Below, one piece after another: positions 17,489 to 26,692 of a stretch of 36,316 bases of DNA. Source of the DNA: Scatosoma sp045658805 (GTDB lineage Bacteria > Bacillota > Clostridia > Christensenellales > Borkfalkiaceae); assembly GCA_045658805.1 (NCBI GenBank), contig JAZOVQ010000009.1, positions 1 through 36,316 on the forward strand, given 5' to 3'. The position numbers and the translations under genes are program-made. Positions within the stretch are counted from its first letter, which is position 1. Each line of letters starts with the position of its first letter. The notes below the pieces were generated by a model that was not told where the DNA came from, made no database searches, and worked only from the letters and a program-made list of their open reading frames with translations.

Positions 17489-20134
17489 ATGAACAAAAAG
17501 AAGATACATTCTATCGCATTGGGGGTTTCCGCATTGGCTTGCGTTGCCGCTATGTCGATAGGGGCAGTAAACTTACGTACGGCGGAAGCTGCGGTTACGG
17601 AACAATCTGTTTATGCGGATGATTTCAATACCGCCGCTTTAAGCGACGTTTGGACGGCAACGGACGCAAGCGTTAAGTCGGAATATTCCTCATTGCGCAT
17701 ACAGCCTACGGAATTTTCTTGGCCTGCGCACATTCTTTGTCAAGCTTATAAGTTGGACGGAAGCTGTCGCGTGGAATTAAAGACGCAGCGTTTGCCTTCC
17801 GACGGTGAAGCTTGGTATGCGCTTTCCTTTGGTTCGCCTTCCGCAGTGACGAGTATTTTTGAAAAAGCTTCCGGTGCTTTCATTTTCACCAACGGAGCTA
17901 CGCAGCTTTTTAAAAACGGCGCAAACACGCAAAAAACCTTTGCCTATTCGCCGTTTAGCGCGGACGGATCGACGATCGTTGTAGACTTTGTACGACGTGA
18001 CAACGGCGTGTATGACATTACGTATACCGTAAAAGAAGGCGACGTGGTTATTGGCACGTCGACGATAGAAAATTTCGAAGTGCAAGACGGATATTTTGGC
18101 TTTAACAGCTATGGTGTAGACTTTGACGTTTTATCCTTTGACGTTTACGAAAACGACGTAAAGGTATACACGGACGATTTCTCCGCGTCAAGGATGTCTT
18201 ACAACAATAACGTAGTGAAAAATGCAGAATGGGTTGCCTTGACGCCCTTTAGCGAGGAAACGGCAAGTATTGCGCCCGTAGGCCAGCTTGACGTTAGCAA
18301 GGTGGGTGCAAGCGTTGTTTACAACGAACCCTTTGCAAAGAAATCCAACGAAGTTTCTATTTTATATGAAATGTCGGCAACGTTTGATTTTTCGGGCGCA
18401 ACGGTAGGCACTGCAACGGGTTTCGAGCTTGCGAAATCCAGCGTAGACGCAAACGGTGTGTTTGTAGGTATTACGCGTGGCTTTACGGGGTATGAGCTTG
18501 TTCTTTCCGATGGGGAAGTCAAGGAAAGCAAACCTCTTCAAAGCAATCCTGCGGACGGGATTTTCGATTTGGCTATCGTTGCTCGCTATGATAATACGCT
18601 TGTTGTTGCAATTAACGAACAAACGGAAACCTTGTCCGTAAGCGCTACGGAAGGCTATTGGGGCATTGCTTGCTCCGAGGAGTATGCGACCAGCGGTAAA
18701 GGTGCGCTCGTAGATGATTTTTCCTTCCAACGTTCTATTTATACGGAAAATTCTACGCCTGATTTGGGAATGAACTTTGAAGGCACGAGAGAATTTGAGG
18801 ACGAAGAAGGGAAATATTATAACTACTATATTTCTATTAAAGATTGGTATTTAGGCAGTAACGTACGTTTGGCAAATTACGATTTCGCGGAAAGCGGATA
18901 TGCGCTTTTCGGTAACGCCGCTACGGATTCTTCCTTTGGACCTAAAACGAAGTTTAGCGATTGTATCGTACGCTTTGACGTAACGATGGTCGGCAGCGAT
19001 TATTATTACGATAATCCCGATAGCTATTATGATACGATTGACGGAAGAGGCGCATGCGATGCGGAATGTTTCGGCTTGCAATTCGGTTCGGATAGTTATA
19101 AAAACCTTTACACAAACGCACAATCTTTAGGGTTTGCAACGTATAACGGCAAGACTATTTATTACACGACGAATTGTACGAGAACAATCCAAGAAAATGA
19201 AATTGTGCATCGTCCCAATTCTAATGAAGAATACGATTTGTTTAGAAAATCCGCTACCTACAACTTTATGTACGTTATTAAAGACGGTACGGTGACTATG
19301 CATTTCAAGGAAGCAAACGAACCTGAAAGCGTTTTGGGTATTGTGCGTGAACGCGTAACGGGCGTGAAAACGAGCGGTTATCTTGCAGTTTACGGCGCAA
19401 ACGGTGTGGATTTCCGTTTGGATAATTTCTCCGTTACCAATTTAGAAAGAACGCTTACGTCGTCGGCATACAACGGCGGTGAAGATTTGCAAACGTTGCG
19501 CGTTGATTTGTCGAAGGGTGATACCTTGTCGGCATTTACGCAAACGACGAATGCATTGACGACGAAGGGCGTTGTGGGCAGCCACGTTGCAAGATTTACT
19601 TTAGGCGACGTTGCTGGCTTGACGTACAGCCAAGGCAATTTGAACGTTGCCTTTACGGAAAACGGCGCAACGGTTTCCGACGGCGTTAAGGTAGAAGAAG
19701 TTGCATTTGATATGCCATTGTTGTATAATGGCGCTACGGTGGAAATTTACCGTTTGGGTGATGAACTTACGCTTGCATTTGCAAACGCAGGCGCACCGCT
19801 TTCCTCGCTTGACGAAAACGTTTACGTTGTAAAAGGGTTGCAATATGCGGATAGGGAAAGCATTACCATTGCTACGGAGGGTAAAATTTCGCTTTCTAAA
19901 ATTGCATTGTTCAATTTGGATTCTAAAACGACACTTTCCGCAAGAAACTTCAATGCGGAAACGGATATTATGCAACCTTGGGTGGAAAGAGAAAACATTC
20001 AAGGCGTAGATATTAACGCTGTTTCTTCGGAAGAAGAAGAGGATGGTTGCGGTTCGGTGATAGGCGTACCTATGGTAATTTGCTTGTTGCCTGCGGCATG
20101 GATTTTAACGAAAAAGGAGAAAGAAAATGCGTAA
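17489..20134 (+). CDS. 881-residue surface protein with several jelly-roll-like modules and Cys-Gly / transmembrane tail
   Basis: AGGAG precedes the ATG, 11 nt after the permease gene. A signal peptide (about 1-33, cut near AEA) is followed by repeated beta-rich modules with a recurring pattern. They begin with YADDFNTA or YTDDFSAS, later have GYFGFNSYGVDF or GYLAVYGANGVDF, and end in DFSF/DNFSV. This pattern resembles concanavalin-like (LamG or DUF1080-type) glycan-binding or hydrolase folds; such modules lie at about 34-215, 217-405 and 430-650. The rest (650-830) is another beta region. The C terminus has an acidic EEEEDGCGS, a hydrophobic segment and KKEKENA, the same anchor plan as the 7635 protein. 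No catalytic residues can be named. A polysaccharide-binding role next to the importer is inferred. Confidence 0.8.
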   Translation: MNKKKIHSIALGVSALACVAAMSIGAVNLRTAEAAVTEQSVYADDFNTAALSDVWTATDASVKSEYSSLRIQPTEFSWPAHILCQAYKLDGSCRVELKTQRLPSDGEAWYALSFGSPSAVTSIFEKASGAFIFTNGATQLFKNGANTQKTFAYSPFSADGSTIVVDFVRRDNGVYDITYTVKEGDVVIGTSTIENFEVQDGYFGFNSYGVDFDVLSFDVYENDVKVYTDDFSASRMSYNNNVVKNAEWVALTPFSEETASIAPVGQLDVSKVGASVVYNEPFAKKSNEVSILYEMSATFDFSGATVGTATGFELAKSSVDANGVFVGITRGFTGYELVLSDGEVKESKPLQSNPADGIFDLAIVARYDNTLVVAINEQTETLSVSATEGYWGIACSEEYATSGKGALVDDFSFQRSIYTENSTPDLGMNFEGTREFEDEEGKYYNYYISIKDWYLGSNVRLANYDFAESGYALFGNAATDSSFGPKTKFSDCIVRFDVTMVGSDYYYDNPDSYYDTIDGRGACDAECFGLQFGSDSYKNLYTNAQSLGFATYNGKTIYYTTNCTRTIQENEIVHRPNSNEEYDLFRKSATYNFMYVIKDGTVTMHFKEANEPESVLGIVRERVTGVKTSGYLAVYGANGVDFRLDNFSVTNLERTLTSSAYNGGEDLQTLRVDLSKGDTLSAFTQTTNALTTKGVVGSHVARFTLGDVAGLTYSQGNLNVAFTENGATVSDGVKVEEVAFDMPLLYNGATVEIYRLGDELTLAFANAGAPLSSLDENVYVVKGLQYADRESITIATEGKISLSKIALFNLDSKTTLSARNFNAETDIMQPWVERENIQGVDINAVSSEEEEDGCGSVIGVPMVICLLPAAWILTKKEKENA

Positions 20135-21392
20135 CGTATGGAAAAGAGTGATAGCGTTCATTTTGTGTGTTTTTTGTCTGCCTTTTACCTTCTTCGGTTG
20201 TACGACGGAAGAAGAACAACAACCCGAAATCGTTTACGATTTTGATAAATCGGGCTTTTATGGCCTTTGCGAAGTATTCGGCGACATGGGCGGTGGATTA
20301 GACCCTGGTATCACCAACGAATGGATTGCGGATATGGCAGGCGGTCTTGGCGTAAAATCTTTCCGTATGTGGATTAACTATGCGGACTTGTATTTAGTGG
20401 ATGAAAACGACGAAATTATCCGCAACGAACCCAAAGTGGCAATTGTGCGCGACGCAGTTGACCGCTTGAAAGCTTCGGGTGTGGAGAATTTCCTTGCGAT
20501 GGCAACCACTTTCGTATATCCTCTTGGGTATCCCACGACAACCTGTTACGTTGTTCCCGATCCTTATGAAGAATACGAAATGTATCTCCGTTGGCTTGAT
20601 TTACAGCAAAAAGCGTATGCGGCATTTGCGGAAGATTTCCCTGAAGTTGATTATTATGAACCTGCAAACGAACCCGAATTCGGCGGTTGTATCCATAAAA
20701 ACGGTTACACGCATGCGGGCAGTGAAGTTGTAAATGCAAACTATATGTATACGCAATATGATCAAGTACGTATTGTTGCTGATTTGTGTTGGTACGTAAC
20801 GAAGGCAGTGCAATCGGTAAATCCTAACGCAAAGGTAATGAATCCTTCGCTTTGCGGGCTTACCAACACTCCCGATTATTTGGAAGATATCTATAAAGCA
20901 ATCGAATCTGGTGCGTTGCCTGTTGGTCAAGAAAAGAGTGATATTGACCCCGACAATTATTTCCAAATTTTGAATTGGCACCCTTATACCTTTGGTAGCG
21001 ATACGGTAACGGACGCTTGGTTGGAATTGCAAAATGAAATTTACCAAGTTGCAATCGACCATGGCGACGGCGGCAAGCCCGTTTGGTTTACGGAATTTGG
21101 TTGGACGGATTGGGGCGAAGTTACAAGCCAAGAAACAATTGCAAACGCATTTATAGGCTTTTATGATATGGTAAAAGCAGAAATGCCGTACGTGCAAACG
21201 GTAATGGCATTCCGTTTGACGACGCTTACGACGCAGGATATTTCCTTGGGTGAAAACAATTTCGGTATTATGTACAATAAGGACGACCCTCTTTATGGCG
21301 GTCAACCGAAACCTGCGGCAATTGCAATTGCAAAATATATCCGCGGCGAAGATGCCGATTTATCCATATTATATAAGTACGTTAAGGATTGA
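20127..21392 (+). CDS. Lipoprotein clan GH-A glycoside hydrolase
   Basis: This 421-residue protein starts 8 nt inside the previous gene after an AAGGAG site. The signal peptide ends in FFGC with Cys25 as the probable lipid site, followed by an acidic linker. The catalytic domain has the clan GH-A signatures: YEPANEPE, with Asn181 and acid/base Glu182, and WFTEFGWTD, with nucleophile Glu323. A NWHPY stretch lies between them. GH5, GH39 and GH10-like families are all conceivable; I cannot fix the family. It probably cuts polymer at the outer membrane face for the ABC importer. It is paralogous to the next gene, sharing the FGLCEV start of the domain, PDP, NEP and TE[FL]GW motifs. Confidence 0.85.
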   Translation: MRNVWKRVIAFILCVFCLPFTFFGCTTEEEQQPEIVYDFDKSGFYGLCEVFGDMGGGLDPGITNEWIADMAGGLGVKSFRMWINYADLYLVDENDEIIRNEPKVAIVRDAVDRLKASGVENFLAMATTFVYPLGYPTTTCYVVPDPYEEYEMYLRWLDLQQKAYAAFAEDFPEVDYYEPANEPEFGGCIHKNGYTHAGSEVVNANYMYTQYDQVRIVADLCWYVTKAVQSVNPNAKVMNPSLCGLTNTPDYLEDIYKAIESGALPVGQEKSDIDPDNYFQILNWHPYTFGSDTVTDAWLELQNEIYQVAIDHGDGGKPVWFTEFGWTDWGEVTSQETIANAFIGFYDMVKAEMPYVQTVMAFRLTTLTTQDISLGENNFGIMYNKDDPLYGGQPKPAAIAIAKYIRGEDADLSILYKYVKD

Positions 21393-21406
21393 TGGAGTTT
21401 TGAGAG

Positions 21407-22570
21407 ATGGTTAGAGAAGCACATCCAAAATTTGGGCTTTGCGAGGTTTCTTGCGAGTTGAATGATAATGTAGACCAAGGTCTTAGAAATGAGATTATAG
21501 CGCATTTTGCAGGCGAATTTAGAGCGTCTATTATGCGTGTTTGGCTGCGTTTTCACGAATTTGCCCAATGCGATGAAAATGATAATGTAACAATTATCGA
21601 AGAACGCGCGGAAAGGCTGCGCGCCTATCTAAATGCATTAAAAGCAAAGGGCGTAAAAGATTTTTGCTTGCTTTCTTGGTCGTTTTTGTATCCAAAGGAT
21701 TTTAATTGCACGGACGGCTGGGCAGTGCCCGACCCCGTAAAGGAGGCGGATAAATACGTTCGTTTCTTAAACGTGCAAAGAAAGCTTTATGAATTGATTG
21801 CCGAGCGTTTCCCCGAAATTTGTTATTTCGAGCCGACAAACGAGCCCGACGGTATCAGCGGTGATTTCTTGCACCGCGAAGGCTTTGCGTACGGAAAAAC
21901 GAAAGAAGAAAATGCAGACTACATATATACGCAAGCGGAAATTGTGAAAATCGTTTTGGATTTGTCCTATTTCACAAATGCAGGCGTGAAGAAAGTTAAT
22001 GCAAACGCAAAGGTGCTTTTCCCTGGCTTCTGGAACACGGAGGACGCACCCATGTACTTGACGAAAGCATTTTCCGAGCTTCAATCGGGCGAATATCCGT
22101 CCGTTGGAGAAAGAAAATCCAACCGTCAAGAGGATTTCTTTGAAATCATGAATTTCCACCCTTATTCTTTGAAAACGGGGGAAATTGACGAAGAATGGTT
22201 ACAAGGACAAAAGCGTTTGTACGGCGTTATGCAATCGTTTGGCGCAGGGGATATGCCTGTTTGGTATACGGAATTGGGTTGGTCGGATTTCGCCAAAGAA
22301 ACGGAAAAGGAACTTATCGGCGGTAGATTTTTAAAGGTCTTTGACGTAGTTGAAAAAGAACTTACCTTCGTTAAGAGAATGTTCCTTTTTAGGCTTTGCA
22401 CTTTGGCAAATAAGAAAGAGTGTATCGGCGAAGATAATTTCGGCTTGACTTACAATATCTATTCCGATAGACAGCCGGGCGAACCGAAGCCTGTGGCGAT
22501 TACACTTGCAAAATATATCAACGGAGAAGATTATGACGTCGCTCCGCTCTATAAGTTTGCAAAAAAATAA
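21407..22570 (+). CDS. Cytoplasmic clan GH-A glycoside hydrolase (paralogue of the lipoprotein enzyme)
   Basis: This 387-residue protein has no signal peptide: it begins directly at the catalytic domain (HPKFGLCEV). It aligns along its length with the preceding lipoprotein. The acid/base is Glu146 in FEPTNEPDG and the nucleophile Glu289 in WYTELGWSDF, with NFHPYS between. GGAG lies 9 nt before the ATG and the gap to the previous gene is 14 nt. It is last in the eight-gene operon, just before a terminator. An outside/inside pair suggests the same linkage is met twice, first as polymer and then as imported oligosaccharide. The exact family and substrate are unresolved. Confidence 0.85.
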   Translation: MVREAHPKFGLCEVSCELNDNVDQGLRNEIIAHFAGEFRASIMRVWLRFHEFAQCDENDNVTIIEERAERLRAYLNALKAKGVKDFCLLSWSFLYPKDFNCTDGWAVPDPVKEADKYVRFLNVQRKLYELIAERFPEICYFEPTNEPDGISGDFLHREGFAYGKTKEENADYIYTQAEIVKIVLDLSYFTNAGVKKVNANAKVLFPGFWNTEDAPMYLTKAFSELQSGEYPSVGERKSNRQEDFFEIMNFHPYSLKTGEIDEEWLQGQKRLYGVMQSFGAGDMPVWYTELGWSDFAKETEKELIGGRFLKVFDVVEKELTFVKRMFLFRLCTLANKKECIGEDNFGLTYNIYSDRQPGEPKPVAITLAKYINGEDYDVAPLYKFAKK

Positions 22571-22579
22571 AAAAAGTTA

Positions 22580-22609
22580 GCGCCTCAATGTTATATTGGG
22601 GCGCCTTTT
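22580..22609 (+). terminator. Terminator of the eight-gene operon
   Basis: GCGCCTCAAT (22580-22589) pairs with ATTGGGGCGC (22595-22604) with one T-G wobble, then CTTTT. It starts 10 nt past the stop. The tail is short, so read-through into the next cluster is possible; I see no convincing promoter between 22610 and 22664. Confidence 0.8.
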
Positions 22610-22664
22610 ACAACGTTCGAATTTACAAATAAGATATTTTGTATGAATATCGAGGAGCTTTTTC

Positions 22665-23807
22665 ATGCGAAAACTGAATTTTGAGAAAATGAAAAATAAC
22701 GTACGCGCGCACGTATCCGAGGTGATAGGGCAACGTGTGCTTATGGGAGCTTCCGTCCTTGTTTACCAAGAAAACGTCGGCATGTATCGAGAGGAATTTG
22801 GCTTTTCCGATATTTCCAACAACGAAAAATTGAAAGCGGACGCAATGTTTCGTTTGGCATCTATGTCCAAGCCCATTACGGCGGTGGCTGCTTTAATTTT
22901 GGTGGAAAGAGGGCTGCTTTCTTTGGACGATCCCATTACGAAATATCTTCCCGAATTTTCTAAATTATTCATAGGCAAAATAGAAAACGACGAGGTTGTG
23001 GAAGAAATTGAAGTAAAAACGGCAGTGACCATTAAAGAGCTTTTAACCCATTCCAGCGGTATAGGCTCGGGGGATATTGGTGCAAAGGACTTTTTGGCAA
23101 TTCCCGTAGAAGAAAGAGCGACGCTTGAAAAAGCGATGCCCCATTACGCGAAATGCCGTTTGGAATTCGAGCCCAAAACTTCAAGCAATTACAGCCCTTT
23201 TATTGGCTTGGACATACTGTCAAGAATTATAGAAATTATTTCGGGGAAACCCTACGACGTATTCTTAAAGGAAGAACTTTTTGACAAGTTAGGGATGCGG
23301 GATACGACCTTTGTCCCGACGGAAGCGCAGTGGGATAGAATGGTGCGTTTCCCCATTGAAAAAGACGGACAATGCGTCAGCGAGGCATTGGACAAAACTC
23401 GCGTTTTCGAGCAATTTCCGTTGACGTTTTTTGCAGGTTCGGCAGGGCTGGCAAGCACAATGGACGATTATTTTGCATTTACAAAAATGTTGTTAAATGA
23501 GGGCGAATATAACGGAATTCGCATATTGAATGCGGACATGGTACGGGCATTTGCCACTCCGCAGCTTAAAAAAGAGGTGTTGCCGCCTCCGCAGGTATGG
23601 GGTTTGGGCGTTCGCGTTATTACGGATGAAACGTACGGCACGCTATTGAAAAATTGCTACGGTTGGGCAGGCGCGTACGGCACGTATTTTTGGGTAGATC
23701 CCGACAATAAAGTAATTGCAATTTATATGCGCAACGTTCGTGACGGCGAACAAGGCTATACGAACAGTACGTTTGAGGGTGACGTCACGTTTTCGTTTGA
23801 GGAATAG
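22665..23807 (+). CDS. Serine hydrolase of the class C beta-lactamase / EstB esterase fold
   Basis: This 380-residue protein has no signal peptide; GAGGAG precedes the ATG. The SxxK motif is SMSK (Ser66, Lys69) in FRLASMSKPITA, followed by VERGLLSLDDPITKYLPEF and LLTHSSGIG, which are typical of the family. The second tyrosine motif is Tyr176 in NYSPFIG, where Pro replaces the Asn of YxN. The C-terminal WGLGVRV and GWAGAYGTYFWVDP patterns complete the fold. Members include esterases, D-aminopeptidases and transpeptidase-like proteins. Being cytoplasmic and first in a cluster with a deacetylase and a GH3 enzyme, it may remove ester groups from imported sugars (inference). Confidence 0.87.
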   Translation: MRKLNFEKMKNNVRAHVSEVIGQRVLMGASVLVYQENVGMYREEFGFSDISNNEKLKADAMFRLASMSKPITAVAALILVERGLLSLDDPITKYLPEFSKLFIGKIENDEVVEEIEVKTAVTIKELLTHSSGIGSGDIGAKDFLAIPVEERATLEKAMPHYAKCRLEFEPKTSSNYSPFIGLDILSRIIEIISGKPYDVFLKEELFDKLGMRDTTFVPTEAQWDRMVRFPIEKDGQCVSEALDKTRVFEQFPLTFFAGSAGLASTMDDYFAFTKMLLNEGEYNGIRILNADMVRAFATPQLKKEVLPPPQVWGLGVRVITDETYGTLLKNCYGWAGAYGTYFWVDPDNKVIAIYMRNVRDGEQGYTNSTFEGDVTFSFEE

Positions 23808-23816
23808 GAGATAGTT

Positions 23817-24515
23817 ATGAAATACGTAACCTTTAGTTTTGACGACGGAGTAACGCAAGATAAGCGTTTTATCGAACTGTTGGATAAATACGGCTTGAAA
23901 GCGACCTTTAATTTAAATTCTTCCTTGCTTGGCTTGAAAGGCGGCTGGGAATTTGGCGAGAAGCGGATAAATCATATCAAGGTGAACCCCTCGGAAGTGA
24001 AAGAGGTGTATGCAGGACACGAAGTTGCCGTGCATACCTTGACGCATCCAAACTTAACGGAAGAAGCGGACGAAACGGTTGCATATCAAGTGGAAGAGGA
24101 TAGAAAACAGCTTTCGCAGTTGGTCGGTTATGAGGTTTGCGGCATGGCATATCCTTGTGGCGGCGTAAACAACGACGATAGAGTTGCGGCAATTATTAAA
24201 AAGCAAACGGGGGTAAAATACGCGCGTACAATCACGTCCACGTATTCCTTTGATTTGCCTAAGAATTTACACCGATTGGACCCGACGGTGTATATTTGCG
24301 AGCCTGAAAAAATGTTTGATTTGGCAGAGAAATTCATAGCGTTAAACACCGAAGAAGATAAAATTTTCTACGTGTGGGGACATTCTTACGAGTTTGATGC
24401 GATGGACTATATCAAATGGGAGAGATTTGAAGAATTTTGTAAGTTGATTAGCAGCAAAAAGGATATGGTTTACGCTACCAATACGGAAGTTTTAAAGCTT
24501 GTGGGTTTGCTGTAA
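23817..24515 (+). CDS. CE4-type polysaccharide deacetylase-like protein, cytoplasmic
   Basis: This 232-residue protein begins MKYVTFSFDDG, so the NodB motif with the catalytic and metal Asp (Asp9, Asp10) is at the very N terminus. The second motif, HTLTHPNL, supplies His73 and His77. YPCGGVN and a C-terminal YVWGHSYEFD stretch follow. These fit a metal-dependent deacetylase of the CE4 fold. There is no signal peptide, while most CE4 enzymes are exported; an intracellular substrate such as an acetylated oligosaccharide is likely. GGAG precedes the ATG and the gap to the previous stop is 9 nt. Confidence 0.87.
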   Translation: MKYVTFSFDDGVTQDKRFIELLDKYGLKATFNLNSSLLGLKGGWEFGEKRINHIKVNPSEVKEVYAGHEVAVHTLTHPNLTEEADETVAYQVEEDRKQLSQLVGYEVCGMAYPCGGVNNDDRVAAIIKKQTGVKYARTITSTYSFDLPKNLHRLDPTVYICEPEKMFDLAEKFIALNTEEDKIFYVWGHSYEFDAMDYIKWERFEEFCKLISSKKDMVYATNTEVLKLVGLL

Positions 24516-24533
24516 GAAAAGGAAGTTTTCGCA

Positions 24534-26633
24534 ATGACAAATAAAGAGAAAGCTAAACAATTGTTAGAAAAAATGACGTTGACGGAAAAAATCGGTCAGC
24601 TCATTCTTTATGCAGGTTGCAACGTCGACGATAAAGGCGTACCGGATAGCCCTGAACTTATCAATCATATCAAAGAGGGCAGGGTGGGCTCTATTATCGT
24701 ACAGCCGCAAGATTTAAGTAAAACGATAGACGTATTACAAAAGCTGGCGGTGGAGCAATCGCGGTTACATATTCCGTTGTTTATCAATGCGGATATCATT
24801 CACGGCTTTGAAACGGTGTTTCCCATTCCGCTTGCAGGCGCATGCAGTTTTGATACGGACTTGGTGGAAGCTTGCGCAAAAATGTCCGCAAAAGAAGCGG
24901 TTGCCTGCGGCGTGCGTTATACCAACGCGCCAATGGTGGACGTAGCGAGAGACCCTCGTTGGGGCAGAATTGCGGAAAGTCAAGGCGAAGATACCTATCT
25001 TGCAAGCGAAATGGCAAAGGCATACGTGCGCGGTTATCAAAACGAAGAAGGGTACGTAATGGCGACCTTAAAGCATTATGCAGGCTACGGCGCAAGCGAG
25101 GGCGGTAGAGATTACGACGTTGTTGAAATTAATGAAAATACTATGTTGAACACGTACCTGCCCCCCTTCTATGAGGGAGTGAAGCAGGGCGCAGGCTCCG
25201 TTATGACGGGCTTTAACGTGCTCAATAATATGCCCATTTCGGGCAATCATAGATACCTGCGCGAAATTTTGCGCGGTAAATTCGGCTTTGACGGAATTGT
25301 TATTTCCGATGCAAGCTCTATCAACGAAATGCTGGTTTATGGCATTTGTAAGGATTTAGAAGAATGCTCTCAAAAGGCAATGATTGCAGGGGTGGATATC
25401 GACCTTGGCGGTATATCCTATTCAAACGCATTAGAACAAGCCGTTTTATCGGGCAAGGTAAGCGAAAGCCTCGTCGACGAAGCGGTTTTGCGTGTGTTGG
25501 AGAAAAAGTGGGATTTAGGGCTTTTTGAAGCGCCGTACAGCCAAACGGATAAATCTTGCGTTTTCTCAAAAGCGCATTTGGATTTGTCGGAAAAGCTGGC
25601 GGTAGAAAGCGCGGTACTGTTGAAAAACAACGGCGTATTGCCCTTGTCAAAGAACAAGAAAATTGCAATCGTCGGCAAATATGCGGATTGTAAAGACGTG
25701 CTTGGCTGTTGGCAAAATTCTAGCAAAAACGAGGACGTTAGCACGTTGATAAACGTCCTTAAAGCAGGTGGCTATAACGTTGTCGGAGTCTCGGAAACGT
25801 ATGCGCTTGAAAGCGTGCAACAAGCCGTACAAAATGCGGAGATTGTCCTGTTTACTTGCGGTGAATACAGCGAACAAAGCGGTGAAGCGCACAGCAGACA
25901 AAATTTACATTTAACACAGGAAGAAATTGCTTGCTATCAATATTTGAAGAGCAAAACGCCGAATATTGTTAGCTTAATTTTTGCAGGCAGACCGCTTATT
26001 ATCAACGAAATAGACGAGGGGGCAATCGTTTATTGTTGGCATTTGGGGCATAGAACGGCGGAAGCGATTGAAAAGCTCCTTTCAGGGGAATGCAATTTCA
26101 GCGGAAAACTTGCCGCAACCTTGCCTAAGGACGAGGGGCAAATTCCTATCTATTATGCCAAGAAAAAGCTTGGTCGTCCCTACGAGAAAGAGCGGACGGA
26201 TTGGCGCTTCCAAGCGAAATACGAGGACGGGGCAAACGAGCCTGCTTACGTGTTTGGCTACGGACTTTCGTACAGTCAATTTGCATATAAAAACTTGCGA
26301 ATGGATAGGGCAGTGTTGCGTTCAAACGAGCAGGTAAGGGTAAGCGTTGACGTTGAAAACGTAAGCGACGTAGACGGGACGGAAATCGTCCAGCTGTATA
26401 TCAACGACGTGGTGTCGGAGATAATTCGTCCGATAAAAGAGCTGAAAGCTTTTAAACGGATCAACCTCAAAGCTAAAGCGCAGGCAACGGTAGAATTTAT
26501 TTTATCGGAAAAGGATTTTAGTTATTATCATAGCGACGGAACGCTGGAAGCGGACGAAGGCGAGTTTGAAATTTTTGTCGGCACAAACAGCGACTGCACG
26601 CAAAAAATACAGCTTTATTATGAAAAAGCGTAA
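24534..26633 (+). CDS. Glycoside hydrolase family 3 enzyme (beta-glucosidase/xylosidase type)
   Basis: This 699-residue protein has no signal peptide. The N-terminal barrel has MTLTEKIGQL, DVARDPRWGR, KHYAGYG (Lys180-His181) and the nucleophile Asp259 in GIVISDASSIN. Most GH3 enzymes have Trp after the Asp (SDW); here it is SDAS. The second domain holds SAVLLKNNGVLPLS, and the C terminus is fibronectin-III-like (NVSDVDGTEIVQLYI). The full three-domain length matches bacterial beta-glucosidases. It would release terminal sugars from imported oligosaccharides. It lies between the deacetylase (18-nt gap) and an AraC regulator (59-nt gap, no terminator). Confidence 0.93.
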   Translation: MTNKEKAKQLLEKMTLTEKIGQLILYAGCNVDDKGVPDSPELINHIKEGRVGSIIVQPQDLSKTIDVLQKLAVEQSRLHIPLFINADIIHGFETVFPIPLAGACSFDTDLVEACAKMSAKEAVACGVRYTNAPMVDVARDPRWGRIAESQGEDTYLASEMAKAYVRGYQNEEGYVMATLKHYAGYGASEGGRDYDVVEINENTMLNTYLPPFYEGVKQGAGSVMTGFNVLNNMPISGNHRYLREILRGKFGFDGIVISDASSINEMLVYGICKDLEECSQKAMIAGVDIDLGGISYSNALEQAVLSGKVSESLVDEAVLRVLEKKWDLGLFEAPYSQTDKSCVFSKAHLDLSEKLAVESAVLLKNNGVLPLSKNKKIAIVGKYADCKDVLGCWQNSSKNEDVSTLINVLKAGGYNVVGVSETYALESVQQAVQNAEIVLFTCGEYSEQSGEAHSRQNLHLTQEEIACYQYLKSKTPNIVSLIFAGRPLIINEIDEGAIVYCWHLGHRTAEAIEKLLSGECNFSGKLAATLPKDEGQIPIYYAKKKLGRPYEKERTDWRFQAKYEDGANEPAYVFGYGLSYSQFAYKNLRMDRAVLRSNEQVRVSVDVENVSDVDGTEIVQLYINDVVSEIIRPIKELKAFKRINLKAKAQATVEFILSEKDFSYYHSDGTLEADEGEFEIFVGTNSDCTQKIQLYYEKA

Positions 26634-26692
26634 GTTTGCTTATCAAAAGGCCCAAAAAAGGCAACGATACGTGAAAAGGTTGGAGGAACAAA

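Noticed and set aside
22610..22664. Promoter for the 22665 cluster
   Set aside because: TTTACA and TATGAA-like hexamers are present but the spacing (about 14 nt) is too short to call a promoter.
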